Shown here piece after piece: positions 27,276 to 35,882 of a DNA stretch of 64,000 nucleotides (position 1 is the first letter of the stretch; every line of letters starts with the position of its first letter). The stretch is from contig CALSOU010000002.1 of assembly GCA_943788055.1 (NCBI GenBank), forward strand, positions 203,767 through 267,766. The letters run 5' to 3'. The stretch comes from an uncultured Saprospiraceae bacterium (lineage in GTDB: Bacteria > Bacteroidota > Bacteroidia > Chitinophagales > Saprospiraceae). Made by a program: the position numbers and the translations under genes. Under the pieces are notes generated by a model, which saw only the letters and a program-made list of their open reading frames with translations, was not told the DNA's origin and made no database searches.

Positions 27276-29087
27276 TTAGATAACCAACTCCTTCAATCTT
27301 CCCCAAGTGCGGTACAAAAGAAAGGCCAAAAGGATAGCGATTCCAACAAATATAAGAACTAGAGTAGTGTTTCCGTAAATCCAGTAACCTGTTGTAAACA
27401 TGATTGAATAGACAAGCGATACTGCTAAGAGCATTGCGGTAATTCCTGATGGCACACTCCATTTTTGATTACTAGTTACAATCTCTACTTGATCTAACTC
27501 CGCTTCTAACACGACCTTTGTCCATCCAGGACCTCCCGGCTGTATTTTTAAATAGAAACTGCGAAGTACTTCTTTCGATTCTGGTTGGGTCACAAATGTT
27601 GCTACCAACCATATAATGGAAGTAACGACCACGATAAAGGGTAGTTCTGCCCAATCAGGAAAAACGCCAGAAGTGGGATCAAAAAGAACCTCCTTGAGCG
27701 AAGTTGTCGCTATTAAGATCGAGAGTATACCAGAGGCAAACATCGCCGAAATCTCTGACCACGCATTGATTCGCCACCAAAACCACCTAAAAATAAAAAT
27801 CAATCCTGTACCTGCTCCGAAGGAAATCAAAAGATTAAATACCGCCATTGCATTTTGCATCGCTAACGCAAGAAATGCACTCAAAACCATCAGTAAAACC
27901 GTTGATAATCTACCCACTCGGACCATCTGCTTTTCTGTCGCGTTCGGATTAATCTGCTGCTTGTAGAAATCAAACACTAAATACGAGGACCCCCAATTCA
28001 ATTGCGTCGATATCGTACTCATATATGCTGCAACTAAGGATGCCAATACAAGTCCCAACAACCCACTAGGTAGTTTAGTCAACATAGCTGAATAAGCTAA
28101 ATCGTGCCCCAATTTATCTGCTGGTACATTTGGAAATGCTTGCGAAATACTCGCGATATCTGGATATACAACAAGCGAAGCTAAGGCAACTAAAATCCAT
28201 GGCCAAGGTCTCAACGCATAATGCATAATATTAAAAAAGAACGTAGCTCCAATCGCATGATTTTCATTCTTCGCAGCCAACATTCGCTGTGCAATATAAC
28301 CCCCTCCACCTGGCTCTCCACCAGGATACCATGTTGCCCACCACTGTACCGCCAGAGGAATGACCATCATAGTAATAAACGCCTTTTTATCTGAAAAATC
28401 AGGTAGGATATCCATCTTAGATTGGACAAGATCATTGGTCAAGATCGCGTTCATACCACCAACTTCAGGAATATTGACCAAATAAATAGCAGCGCCAATT
28501 GCGCCTACCATAGCTACAAAGAACAAAATAAAATCTGTGTAAACCACTCCTTTGAATCCCCCTAGAGCACTAAAAATGACTGTTATCACGCCAGCACCTA
28601 TTACCGTTTCCCAAGGCTCAAGTCCTAGCATAACACCTCCTATCTTAATAGCAGCAAGCGTAACCGCAGACATCGTGATCACATTGAATAAAACCCCTAA
28701 ATAAACAGCGCGAAATTTACGAAGAAAACTGCCTGGTGCACCACCATATCGTAGTTCGTAGAACTCGAGATCTGTTTTGACATTAGATTTACGCCAAAGC
28801 TTCGCATATACAAAAACTGTTAACATACCTGTGAGCAAAAAACACCACCAACTCCAGTTACCAGAAACACCACTCGTTCTTACTACATCAGTTACAAAAT
28901 TTGGTGTATCCGTCGAAAATGTAGTTGCAACCATGGAAAGTCCAAGTAGCCACCAGGGCATTGTTCTACCCGATAGAAAGAACTCCGACGAACTAGCACC
29001 CGACTTCTTAGAGACATAAATCCCAATCCCCAAGACAATTGCAAAAAAGATGAAAATAATGCCATAATCAAGTGTACTTAAATCCAT
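27276..29087 (-). CDS. Sodium:solute symporter (SSS family)
   Basis: A 603-residue inner-membrane transporter with about 13-15 hydrophobic segments. The start MDLSTLDYGIIFIFFAIVLG is typical, and FFLSGRTMPWWLLGLSMVATTFSTDTPN carries the conserved SSS residues of the Na+ site in TM1 (split here by description; the key part is GLSMVATTFS). Later RWFWWRINAWSEISAMFASG matches the pattern of the Bacteroidota sugar/sialic-acid-type subgroup. It uses the sodium gradient to import a solute. Tryptophan-rich segments around WSWWCF and QWWATWYPGGEPGGGGY are characteristic of the long SSS subgroup. The substrate cannot be inferred from neighbours. Confidence 0.87.
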   Translation of the reverse strand: MDLSTLDYGIIFIFFAIVLGIGIYVSKKSGASSSEFFLSGRTMPWWLLGLSMVATTFSTDTPNFVTDVVRTSGVSGNWSWWCFLLTGMLTVFVYAKLWRKSNVKTDLEFYELRYGGAPGSFLRKFRAVYLGVLFNVITMSAVTLAAIKIGGVMLGLEPWETVIGAGVITVIFSALGGFKGVVYTDFILFFVAMVGAIGAAIYLVNIPEVGGMNAILTNDLVQSKMDILPDFSDKKAFITMMVIPLAVQWWATWYPGGEPGGGGYIAQRMLAAKNENHAIGATFFFNIMHYALRPWPWILVALASLVVYPDIASISQAFPNVPADKLGHDLAYSAMLTKLPSGLLGLVLASLVAAYMSTISTQLNWGSSYLVFDFYKQQINPNATEKQMVRVGRLSTVLLMVLSAFLALAMQNAMAVFNLLISFGAGTGLIFIFRWFWWRINAWSEISAMFASGILSILIATTSLKEVLFDPTSGVFPDWAELPFIVVVTSIIWLVATFVTQPESKEVLRSFYLKIQPGGPGWTKVVLEAELDQVEIVTSNQKWSVPSGITAMLLAVSLVYSIMFTTGYWIYGNTTLVLIFVGIAILLAFLLYRTWGRLKELVI

Positions 29088-29165
29088 TGCCGACTCCGTT
29101 TAATGCGTCGCTAAAGGTAAAATAAATTGGGAAACTTTTAACTTGTATTCAATACATCTCAACCT

Positions 29166-29441
29166 TCACCATCTAAGAATTAAATCACGTCTCCCAAGAA
29201 TTCCTGGTGAAACCCAAAATCCTTGCATTGGAATATTGGCAAAAGTAGAATAAAGACGATACACTTCTTCGGAACTCGTTTGGAGCGTATTTAATGCGTC
29301 AAAAGCAGATTGCTGCTTTTCAGATAATTCATCAGTCTGGGAAAGTAAATTTCTAACAAACCCAACTGATGATTCTTTATCAGCTGACTCATTCTTATCT
29401 TTAATGTCACAAGAAGATAGAAAAACAAAACCAAGTAGCAC
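29166..29441 (-). CDS. Small hypothetical lipoprotein
   Basis: About 91 residues from a GTG start, with signal and lipobox FVFLSSC followed by DIKDKNESADKESS. The rest is a helical stretch (NLLSQTDELSEKQQSAFDALNTLQ) and a tail MQGFWVSPGILG. It lies 79 bases downstream of the start of the transporter gene on the same strand. I do not recognise a family. The lipobox and codon usage make it plausible; a longer N-terminus is also possible. Confidence 0.5.
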   Translation of the reverse strand: MLLGFVFLSSCDIKDKNESADKESSVGFVRNLLSQTDELSEKQQSAFDALNTLQTSSEEVYRLYSTFANIPMQGFWVSPGILGRRDLILRW

Positions 29442-29564
29442 AGTAATTAGAGTTCGGGATTTGATCGCCCTTTATTAAGAATTGATTCTACTTCCTTTTT
29501 TCGCTCTTCTGCATCTTACATCTTAATCAGTCTTTTCGAACAAGACTACTCTAAGTAAGATCTA

Positions 29565-29928
29565 ATGTTATACACAATTAAAACCTCCGATGTACACAAA
29601 AAGCAACTTACCTATCAAGATTCTACGTGGCCTTTAATTCCATCGCCATGCAGTGTGAAAAGCTAGGTTTTGAAATAAACTGATAGTGACGATCTCGTTC
29701 AGAATTGTCAATGGAAAAAATAGGATAAGACGCATAATCATACTCCTCAAACCGCTTGACCACAATTCCGTTATTTCTACAAGCATTTGGGCGAAAGCCC
29801 TTAATACATATTTTTTCTTAAGCGATTGGCTAAAAGTATACCTTTGGTTTACGTACATTTCCCCTGGAATCATGAAAAGGAGGTTAAAAAACTAGCGGCC
29901 TATCAAGGAGTACCTGAAAATACATAGC
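29565..29928 (+). pseudogene. Possible decayed coding remnant
   Basis: The roughly 515-base stretch before the DUF3467 gene has no intact gene, but reading across frames gives protein-like pieces. One is MLYTIKTSDVHKKQLTYQD from 29565. Near the end is RLAKSIPLVYVHFPWNHEKE followed by VKKLAAYQGVPENT and a TAG at about 29928. Several stops and frame changes lie between them. I do not recognise the family, and chance reading is possible. Confidence 0.25.
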
Positions 29929-29935
29929 TATCTAG

Positions 29936-29943
29936 TATATTTG
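29936..29943 (+). promoter_or_regulatory. Candidate -7 box for the DUF3467 gene
   Basis: TATATTTG, followed by CG, matches the TAnnTTTG consensus 14 bases before the ATG, which would give a very short leader. No clear -33 TTTG is visible. Confidence 0.5.
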
Positions 29944-29957
29944 CGATAAAAAATTAC

Positions 29958-30272
29958 ATGGCTGAAAATAAGAAACCCCAAAATCAAGTAAATATAGAAT
30001 TACCAGAAGAAGTTGCTGAAGGTCTTTATTCTAATTTAGCGATTATATCTCATTCACAGTCCGAATTTGTGGTTGATTTTATTCGTATGGTACCAAATGT
30101 GCCAAAGGCAAAAGTTAAGTCTAGAATTATTCTCACACCCCAACATGCTAAGAGACTACTGAAAGCATTGAATGAGAATGTAAAGAAGTATGAAGCTCAA
30201 CATGGGAAAGTTGACGATAAGGAACCCACTCAATTTCCTCCAATGAACTTCACTCCTACCGCCCAAGCCTAA
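29958..30272 (+). CDS. DUF3467-domain protein
   Basis: A 104-residue soluble protein matching DUF3467: VNIELPEEVAEGLYSNLAIISHSQSEFVVDF (key part YSNLAIISHSQSEFVVDF), RMVPNVPKAKVKSRIILTPQHAKRLLKAL and NVKKYEAQHG. It is widespread in Bacteroidota and other phyla; its function is not established. A TAnnTTTG box lies immediately upstream. It converges with ruvB, leaving 33 bases between the two stops. Confidence 0.88.
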   Translation: MAENKKPQNQVNIELPEEVAEGLYSNLAIISHSQSEFVVDFIRMVPNVPKAKVKSRIILTPQHAKRLLKALNENVKKYEAQHGKVDDKEPTQFPPMNFTPTAQA

Positions 30273-30305
30273 ACTTCGATCGTTCTTGAATAGGCAATGT
30301 GTATC

Positions 30306-31337
30306 TTAGTCAAACAAGTCGCCTTGTGGACTTGTTTTTCTATAATTGATGCCGAGATGTTTATAGGCTTTTTCTGTTGCCTCTCGACCACGGGGTGTGC
30401 GTTGTATGTAACCTTGCATGATAAGAAATGGCTCATGAACTTCTTCTATTGTTCCAGCTTCTTCTCCTATTGCTGTTCCGATTGTGGTGATACCAACAGG
30501 TCCACCTTTGAACTTATTAATGATCACTTCAAGGATACGATTATCCATTTGATCAAGACCACTTTCGTCAACATTGAGAGCACTCAATCCAAATTTTGCA
30601 ATCGCTTGGTCGATTACACCAGTACCTTTAATCTGAGCAAAATCCCTTACACGTCTAAGCAAAGCATTAGCAATCCTTGGAGTACCTCTGCTACGCCTCG
30701 CTATTTCATAAGCTCCTTGTTCATCCATTTCAATTCCTAGAATATCAGAACTTCGTAGTAAAATACCTTTAAGTGTTTCCACATTGTAGTAATCTAAGTG
30801 GAATGTGATTCCAAATCTAGAGCGCATAGGCGAAGTCAGTAATCCCATTCTTGTAGTCGCCCCAACTAAGGTAAAAGGATTAAGACTAAGTTGTACTGAG
30901 CGCGCATTTGGACCAGAATCAATCATAATATCAATTCGAAAATCCTCCATCGCAGAATACAAATACTCTTCTACGACCGTATTGAGTCTATGTATTTCAT
31001 CAATGAATAACACGTCACCTTCATCAAGATTGGTAAGCAAACCAGCAAGATCACCAGGCTTCTCTAACACCGGACCTGAGGTCATTTTCATACTAGTTCC
31101 CAGCTCGTTACTGATAATATATGATAAAGTCGTTTTACCAAGACCCGGAGGACCATGCAATAAAACGTGATCTAATGACTCTGCTCGCAGCTTTGCTGCT
31201 TGTATAAAAATATCCAGATTTTCGACAAGCTTTTTTTGCCCAGCGAAATCGCTAAGCAACGAAGGTCTAAGTGCCTTGTCTATAAGCTTTTCGTCCGACG
31301 AGAAATTCTCATCAGTTGGATCTAGATTTGAATTCAT
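30306..31337 (-). CDS. ruvB: Holliday junction branch migration ATPase RuvB
   Basis: The AAA+ motor that drives branch migration of Holliday junctions together with RuvA. It is 343 residues, the normal length. Walker [10 protein letters not shown] lies at residues 62-70, Walker B FIDEIHRL around Asp113-Glu114, the sensor/arginine-finger region is [18 protein letters not shown], and the C-terminal winged helix contains [16 protein letters not shown] and [16 protein letters not shown] small lipoprotein gene lies 30 bases upstream on the same strand. Confidence 0.97.
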   Translation of the reverse strand: MNSNLDPTDENFSSDEKLIDKALRPSLLSDFAGQKKLVENLDIFIQAAKLRAESLDHVLLHGPPGLGKTTLSYIISNELGTSMKMTSGPVLEKPGDLAGLLTNLDEGDVLFIDEIHRLNTVVEEYLYSAMEDFRIDIMIDSGPNARSVQLSLNPFTLVGATTRMGLLTSPMRSRFGITFHLDYYNVETLKGILLRSSDILGIEMDEQGAYEIARRSRGTPRIANALLRRVRDFAQIKGTGVIDQAIAKFGLSALNVDESGLDQMDNRILEVIINKFKGGPVGITTIGTAIGEEAGTIEEVHEPFLIMQGYIQRTPRGREATEKAYKHLGINYRKTSPQGDLFD

Positions 31338-31367
31338 ATATTTCTGTTAAATATTAATTATTTACTA

Positions 31368-31784
31368 CTAAAATAACCTTAGGTGACTCTTGCGTTTCAA
31401 ACCATTAGGTACAATATGATCTTCAGAAGTGCAGATTGCTTTCAACACAATCGACTCATCTTTATCTAACACCTCATGACCAATTTTCACTCCAGCATTT
31501 CTAACAAAAGGAACATCCGTTTCAGGCAGCTCCCCTGGTAGTACAAGTATTATATTTTGCAATCGAAAATAATAGTGGCAGCCTGCTTCAACTGTGAAAT
31601 TCTGAATGATTGCTACAGCATTGCAATCCTCTACAACAATTGGAATACTTGATTTAGAGTTTTTCTCAGCCATCGGCTTTTGTATTGCCGTACATTGTAC
31701 AAAAAATACTAATGTAGCAAGAACTATCAATGAAAGTCTTCCCTGTTGGCAAAAATCTGTCATAGTAATTGTCATATTAAACAT
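31368..31784 (-). CDS. Hypothetical lipoprotein
   Basis: Up to 138 residues; the start may be one of the internal Met codons (MTITMTDF or MTDFCQQ). A hydrophobic segment ends in FFVQC, a plausible lipobox, followed by TAIQKPMAEKNSKSS. The mature region is beta-rich and contains DCNAVAIIQNFTVEAGCHYYF. No family recognised. It lies just upstream of ruvB on the same strand and may share its transcript. Confidence 0.55.
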   Translation of the reverse strand: MFNMTITMTDFCQQGRLSLIVLATLVFFVQCTAIQKPMAEKNSKSSIPIVVEDCNAVAIIQNFTVEAGCHYYFRLQNIILVLPGELPETDVPFVRNAGVKIGHEVLDKDESIVLKAICTSEDHIVPNGLKRKSHLRLF

Positions 31785-31833
31785 TTCAATCTTGGAATGA
31801 AGATAATTTCAAATGTCCAAAACTACTCTTGGA

Positions 31834-33420
31834 TTAGTATTCTTGTGCTAATAGGTCTAATACCATATTTTCTGTAGTTAGGTTCCTTAGTTTGAAAATA
31901 ACACTTGATGGATCGTGATCAAAATCAGAACCATTCGTGTACTCAAATTCATTCTTTCCCATCAAATAAGTATAGGAATTCTTAAATTCTTGTTGGTTCT
32001 GTACGATGTCTTTAATTGCGTCAATAATATAGTCGAGCTCTTTGTTTGTCAAAGTCGGATGTAAAGACAATCGCACAAATCCCGGCTTAAAGGAATTGTC
32101 TCCTTTCAGAATCTTGTTACGTATTTTCTTACTTGCTTTTTGATCCAAATTCATTAACATGTGGCCATAAGTTCCTGCGCATACACAACCCCCTCGAACT
32201 TGAATGCCATATTTGTCATTGAGTACTTTTGTGACTAGATTATAGTGGATATTTTTCACATTGAAAGAAACAACGCCATGTCTATTTCGAATATGCTGAG
32301 CCATTACTTCCACTTCAGGTATCTCTTCCATAGCGTCCAAGAAGTGCGTAAGTAACTCGTTTTTACGGGCCTTTATATTATCTACACCCATTTGTTCTTT
32401 CAGCTTTACAACAAGTGCAGCTCTTATCCCTTGGATAAATGGTGGTGTTCCGCCGTCTTCACGTGCTTCTATATCATCTATATAGTCGTGCATGTACCAA
32501 GGATTTGTAAACGAAACGGTTCCTCCTCCGGGATTATCTGGTCTTTTATTCTTATACAAAACTTCATTAAAAATCAATATACCTGGCGTTCCTGGTCCTC
32601 CTAAAAATTTATGAGGGGAGAAAAATATAGCATCTAAATATGCATCTTCATCTTCTGGATGCATATCTATCTTGCAGTATGGAGCAGAAGCTGCAAAATC
32701 TACAAAGCACAATCCTCCTACTGCATGAATCATTCTTGAAATCTCGTAGTATGGTGTTTCAATTCCTGTAACATTAGAACAACCAGTGATTGACGCAATC
32801 TTAAATTCGCGATCCTTGTATTTATCCAATAATTCTCTAAAATGATCAATGCAAACTAAGCCGTCCTCATTGAAATTGATAATTTCAACGTCACAGATTG
32901 TCTCAAGCCACGAAGTATGATTGGAGTGGTGCTCCATATGACTAACAAACACAACTGGTTTGTGATTCTCTTTGAAATGATATTTCTGCGCTTGTGCAGC
33001 TTTTACTTTTGAAACTAATCTACGAGGATTCTCAAGGTCTGTACCTTCTAAATATGATTCAAATCGCTCTGGTACCTGCAAGCCCAAAATTCTCTGAAGT
33101 TTTGCTATTGCTCCAGTCATACCCGATCCGCAATAAATTAGCTTGTCCGCAGGTGAGGCATTGACATGGTCTTTAATAATTTGCTTTGACGCTTCATAGG
33201 CACGAGTCATCGTAGTACCTGTTATATTTGATTCCGTATGGGTGTTAGCAGCATATGGAAGTACATATTTCATGATCTGATCTTCTATCGGTTGATAAAA
33301 GCGCGCACTGGCAACCCAATCTGCGTAGAGTATTTGTCTTTCTCCAAACGGCGTATCAAACTTTTGCTTGTTTCCTATAATATTCTTTCTGAAGGGCTCA
33401 AAGTACTGTTCTAAATCCAT
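31834..33420 (-). CDS. Class V aminotransferase-fold PLP enzyme (cysteine-desulfurase-like)
   Basis: About 528 residues from MDLEQYFEPFRKNIIG (a start eight codons further upstream is less likely). The fold-type I motifs are ILYADWVASARFY at the N-terminus, HMEHHSNHTSWLE, CFVDFAASAPYCKID with the PLP-ring Asp241, and the Schiff-base Lys271 in SPHKFLGGPGTPG. VRGGCVCAGTYGH lies where desulfurases carry their active-site loop and contains two cysteines. The family is related to SufS/NifS and isopenicillin epimerase. The long C-terminal part is usual for this Bacteroidota subgroup, whose reaction is not known to me. Confidence 0.8.
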   Translation of the reverse strand: MDLEQYFEPFRKNIIGNKQKFDTPFGERQILYADWVASARFYQPIEDQIMKYVLPYAANTHTESNITGTTMTRAYEASKQIIKDHVNASPADKLIYCGSGMTGAIAKLQRILGLQVPERFESYLEGTDLENPRRLVSKVKAAQAQKYHFKENHKPVVFVSHMEHHSNHTSWLETICDVEIINFNEDGLVCIDHFRELLDKYKDREFKIASITGCSNVTGIETPYYEISRMIHAVGGLCFVDFAASAPYCKIDMHPEDEDAYLDAIFFSPHKFLGGPGTPGILIFNEVLYKNKRPDNPGGGTVSFTNPWYMHDYIDDIEAREDGGTPPFIQGIRAALVVKLKEQMGVDNIKARKNELLTHFLDAMEEIPEVEVMAQHIRNRHGVVSFNVKNIHYNLVTKVLNDKYGIQVRGGCVCAGTYGHMLMNLDQKASKKIRNKILKGDNSFKPGFVRLSLHPTLTNKELDYIIDAIKDIVQNQQEFKNSYTYLMGKNEFEYTNGSDFDHDPSSVIFKLRNLTTENMVLDLLAQEY

Positions 33421-33498
33421 AAAATATGTGTTTGATGCTATCAAATTTGATCAAAGTAAATATACAGAAATTTGTTGATGCATTGATATCGAATTTCA

Positions 33499-34086
33499 CT
33501 ACCAACCTATATACCTCGGGACTGCTTGTCCATTCATTTTCAAATAGACTGTCAACTGTCCTTTATGATGACTCATATGATCATTCATTAATCTCAAGAT
33601 CTGCACGTTGTTCATCGGACCAGCAAAAAAATCCCTTACAACATAATACCCCTTTACATCGTAGTTCTCCACTGCCGAATACGAATATCCAAATGCTTGA
33701 TCTACAAGATCAAGGAGAGTCTCTTTCGTAAAAGTTCTGATTTTGTAACCACTGTCAAAACCGCCACCTTCAAAATAATCAGTGCTTAACCACACCATAT
33801 TACTTACCATGTGAACAACTGTCTCGGAAAAAGACTTGGATGATTCAACTGGTTTGAAATCAAGTCTATGTTCAGACATGTTACCGATCAAGTCTTTCAG
33901 ATACTGTTCTGAATTTCTCCATTTGGTAAGAAAGTCTCTTTTCAACTGTTCATCATGGGAGAGCGTATCACCACTTTTAGAAGTGATTTCTCTAATTGCC
34001 TCTGTCAAGTCTCCTTGACTATAAGAAACACTGCTTATAGATATCAACAAAATGAACACTGTGATCGATTTTGCAATTAATTTCAT
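33499..34086 (-). CDS. Exported DinB-family protein
   Basis: I start at MKLIAKSITVFILLI (34086), since a good signal peptide (to SVSYSQ) begins there. The mature protein has the DinB four-helix pattern: FLTKWRNSEQYLKDLIGNM, ETVVHMVSNMVWLS with a metal-binding His, and NDHMSHHKGQLTVYLKMNG with the HxxxHxxQ pair of metal ligands. DinB/YfiT-like proteins are metal-dependent thiol transferases or of unknown function. A secreted form is common in Bacteroidota. Stand-alone gene. Confidence 0.82.
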   Translation of the reverse strand: MKLIAKSITVFILLISISSVSYSQGDLTEAIREITSKSGDTLSHDEQLKRDFLTKWRNSEQYLKDLIGNMSEHRLDFKPVESSKSFSETVVHMVSNMVWLSTDYFEGGGFDSGYKIRTFTKETLLDLVDQAFGYSYSAVENYDVKGYYVVRDFFAGPMNNVQILRLMNDHMSHHKGQLTVYLKMNGQAVPRYIGW

Positions 34087-34196
34087 ACTAGGGATTTTGC
34101 ACTCAAAGGTAATTGCACTAAGTGGTTCTGCAAAAATTCTAAACACCTTAAAACAATAGCTTTAATGATTCTCTTTCAAAGTTTGAAAATTGGCTG

Positions 34197-34204
34197 TACT
34201 TTTG
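34197..34204 (+). promoter_or_regulatory. Candidate -7 box for the lipoprotein gene at 34221
   Basis: TACTTTTG fits TAnnTTTG and lies 16 bases before the ATG. A TTTG occurs at 34182-34185, which is closer than the usual -33 spacing. Confidence 0.4.
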
Positions 34205-34220
34205 TACAAATTTTCAACTG

Positions 34221-34931
34221 ATGATGACAAGAAATCTTTTACTCGGAATTATATGCTCAATTGCATTTCTAGCTAGCTGCAAAAGTGACGCTAAAGAACT
34301 TCAGACATCCACCGAAGCATCTGAAACCACTTTAACAAAGAGTGACACTAGAGAACGAGACAGTCTACAGATTGTTAAAAAATTAGAATCTGGCGGAAGA
34401 GACGTTAATCCAGCGGAGATTTCAAAGATGCTAGACCAGACTGAAGAATTAAAGCAAAAAAGCCTAGCTCAGAAAGATGGAATACCTAGTGTATGTCCGC
34501 TCCTTTCACCTAGTGATATTGCAAGTGCATTTGGCATAGAGGAATCTACTGTCAAAGAATCAGATGGGAATCGCCAATCAACACCAAATAGCAATTCAAA
34601 GTCATGTTTTTGGCGTTGGAATGATTCAGGTATCGTTGTACAAATTAGTGACAACCCGCTACCAGAAGAGGTAAATGACTGGGGTACGAGATACATCAAC
34701 ACAAAAAAATCGACAGGAGAAAAAATGATGTCCTCAGCTGAGGAGAGATTTCTTTTCACTGATTTCAAAGGTCCTGGAAAATATAATATCTACAATCCAG
34801 ATTTAGGTAAGTTTTATGCTACTAAAGGCGAAGACCTTATAATAAGTTTGATTTTCAACGGAAACTTTAAAAAGAGAAAGCAACTTAGCATTGCTACAGA
34901 GCTACTTGATGCAATTTTCGACAAGTTGTAA
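34221..34931 (+). CDS. Hypothetical lipoprotein
   Basis: A 236-residue protein with signal and lipobox AFLASC. A Ser/Thr/Glu-rich linker follows. The C-terminal domain (about residue 90 on) starts VCPLLSPSDIASAFGI and contains a single CFWRW. That arrangement (CPLLTxxDVxxxL ... CxW) resembles lipoproteins of the DUF3558-like type found in other phyla, but I am not sure of homology. The start could be either of the two adjacent ATGs (34221 or 34224). No functional inference. Confidence 0.65.
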   Translation: MMTRNLLLGIICSIAFLASCKSDAKELQTSTEASETTLTKSDTRERDSLQIVKKLESGGRDVNPAEISKMLDQTEELKQKSLAQKDGIPSVCPLLSPSDIASAFGIEESTVKESDGNRQSTPNSNSKSCFWRWNDSGIVVQISDNPLPEEVNDWGTRYINTKKSTGEKMMSSAEERFLFTDFKGPGKYNIYNPDLGKFYATKGEDLIISLIFNGNFKKRKQLSIATELLDAIFDKL

Positions 34932-34997
34932 TTTCATTTCGGCGTTTAGTAAACTATTACTGCTTGCAAGAAACAACGAAACAACTTTTATTATCGA

Positions 34998-35603
34998 TCA
35001 GAGCCAGCTTGTCCAATTATGGATTGAACTTGAGAGGTTAGTGCCATCAGGTTCTCTGACTTTCACATGTTGCTTCAAGATGGTATTCATTAGAGATTCA
35101 TAAGGTATAACTTCAATCTCTTTCTTTTTGAGACTGTTATCCTCAAGTGCGTTCGTGTACCTGTTTGGAAAACTTAGATTTGTAACAATCACTTCTTTAA
35201 CAATTGCTTCATTTCCGCCTAGATTAAACTGCAATTCAGTGCGAATCGCTTCTACAAACTCCTCTCGTTGAGTAGTAAAAACAGAGTCAATAGTGAGAAA
35301 TTTCACTGTCTGCAGATCTGCGATCTCACGTGGTTGTGCTTTCAATACTAACGAGTCGAATGCTCTCACACCCTCAAATGACTGTCTAAAAATGTCAACG
35401 TTGGCCACTTTCCATCGATAAGTAAGATCTACAGAAATTGGTGCTCCGTCAGCAAGTCTGAGTTGGGCAAGCTTTGCTTCCAAAACGTGATCCTTGATAA
35501 AATCGAAAGGAATAGACACTTCTGAATCTTGCTCACTTTTTATGGATGATTGAAGCAAAAGAACAATCGCGAATGAGGTAATAATGATTGGCAGCTTTTT
35601 CAT
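34998..35603 (-). CDS. Hypothetical exported protein, possibly prohibitin/SPFH-like
   Basis: About 201 residues from MKKLPIIITSFAIVLLL, which gives a hydrophobic N-terminal signal or anchor. The middle reads ISVDLTYRWKVANVDIFRQSF and VEAIRTELQFNLGG...IVKEVIVTNLSFP, reminiscent of the beta strands and helix of an SPFH/Band-7 domain (where a sequence such as yRv.dp is followed by a long helix). It is shorter than typical prohibitins, and the C-terminal coiled coil is missing. The call is tentative. Confidence 0.5.
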   Translation of the reverse strand: MKKLPIIITSFAIVLLLQSSIKSEQDSEVSIPFDFIKDHVLEAKLAQLRLADGAPISVDLTYRWKVANVDIFRQSFEGVRAFDSLVLKAQPREIADLQTVKFLTIDSVFTTQREEFVEAIRTELQFNLGGNEAIVKEVIVTNLSFPNRYTNALEDNSLKKKEIEVIPYESLMNTILKQHVKVREPDGTNLSSSIHNWTSWL

Positions 35604-35882
35604 AAAATCAGATTTTAATGAATTATAATTTTGATTACAATACAAATATCAGTTGGAGATGTGCTTGTCAATTTGCCAAATGGATATTCGTCGTATTCCG
35701 CTGGATATTCGTTGCCAATGGATGGAAATCGATAAAATTAAATACCAAGATTATCTTCTCAATACTGCTCAATCTTAAGATTTAGGGCAATCCCAACTAT
35801 TAAGCTATGGAAAATGTTAGTTGGTCTAAATTGCCATGCAACTATTCCTTGAAAAAAGCATCTTTACAAAAACACCCAACTA

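Noticed and set aside
29634..29895. Overlapping 69-79-residue frames on both strands before DUF3467
   Set aside because: Neither has a start context or recognisable motif; the forward remnant reading across frames is more protein-like but itself weak.
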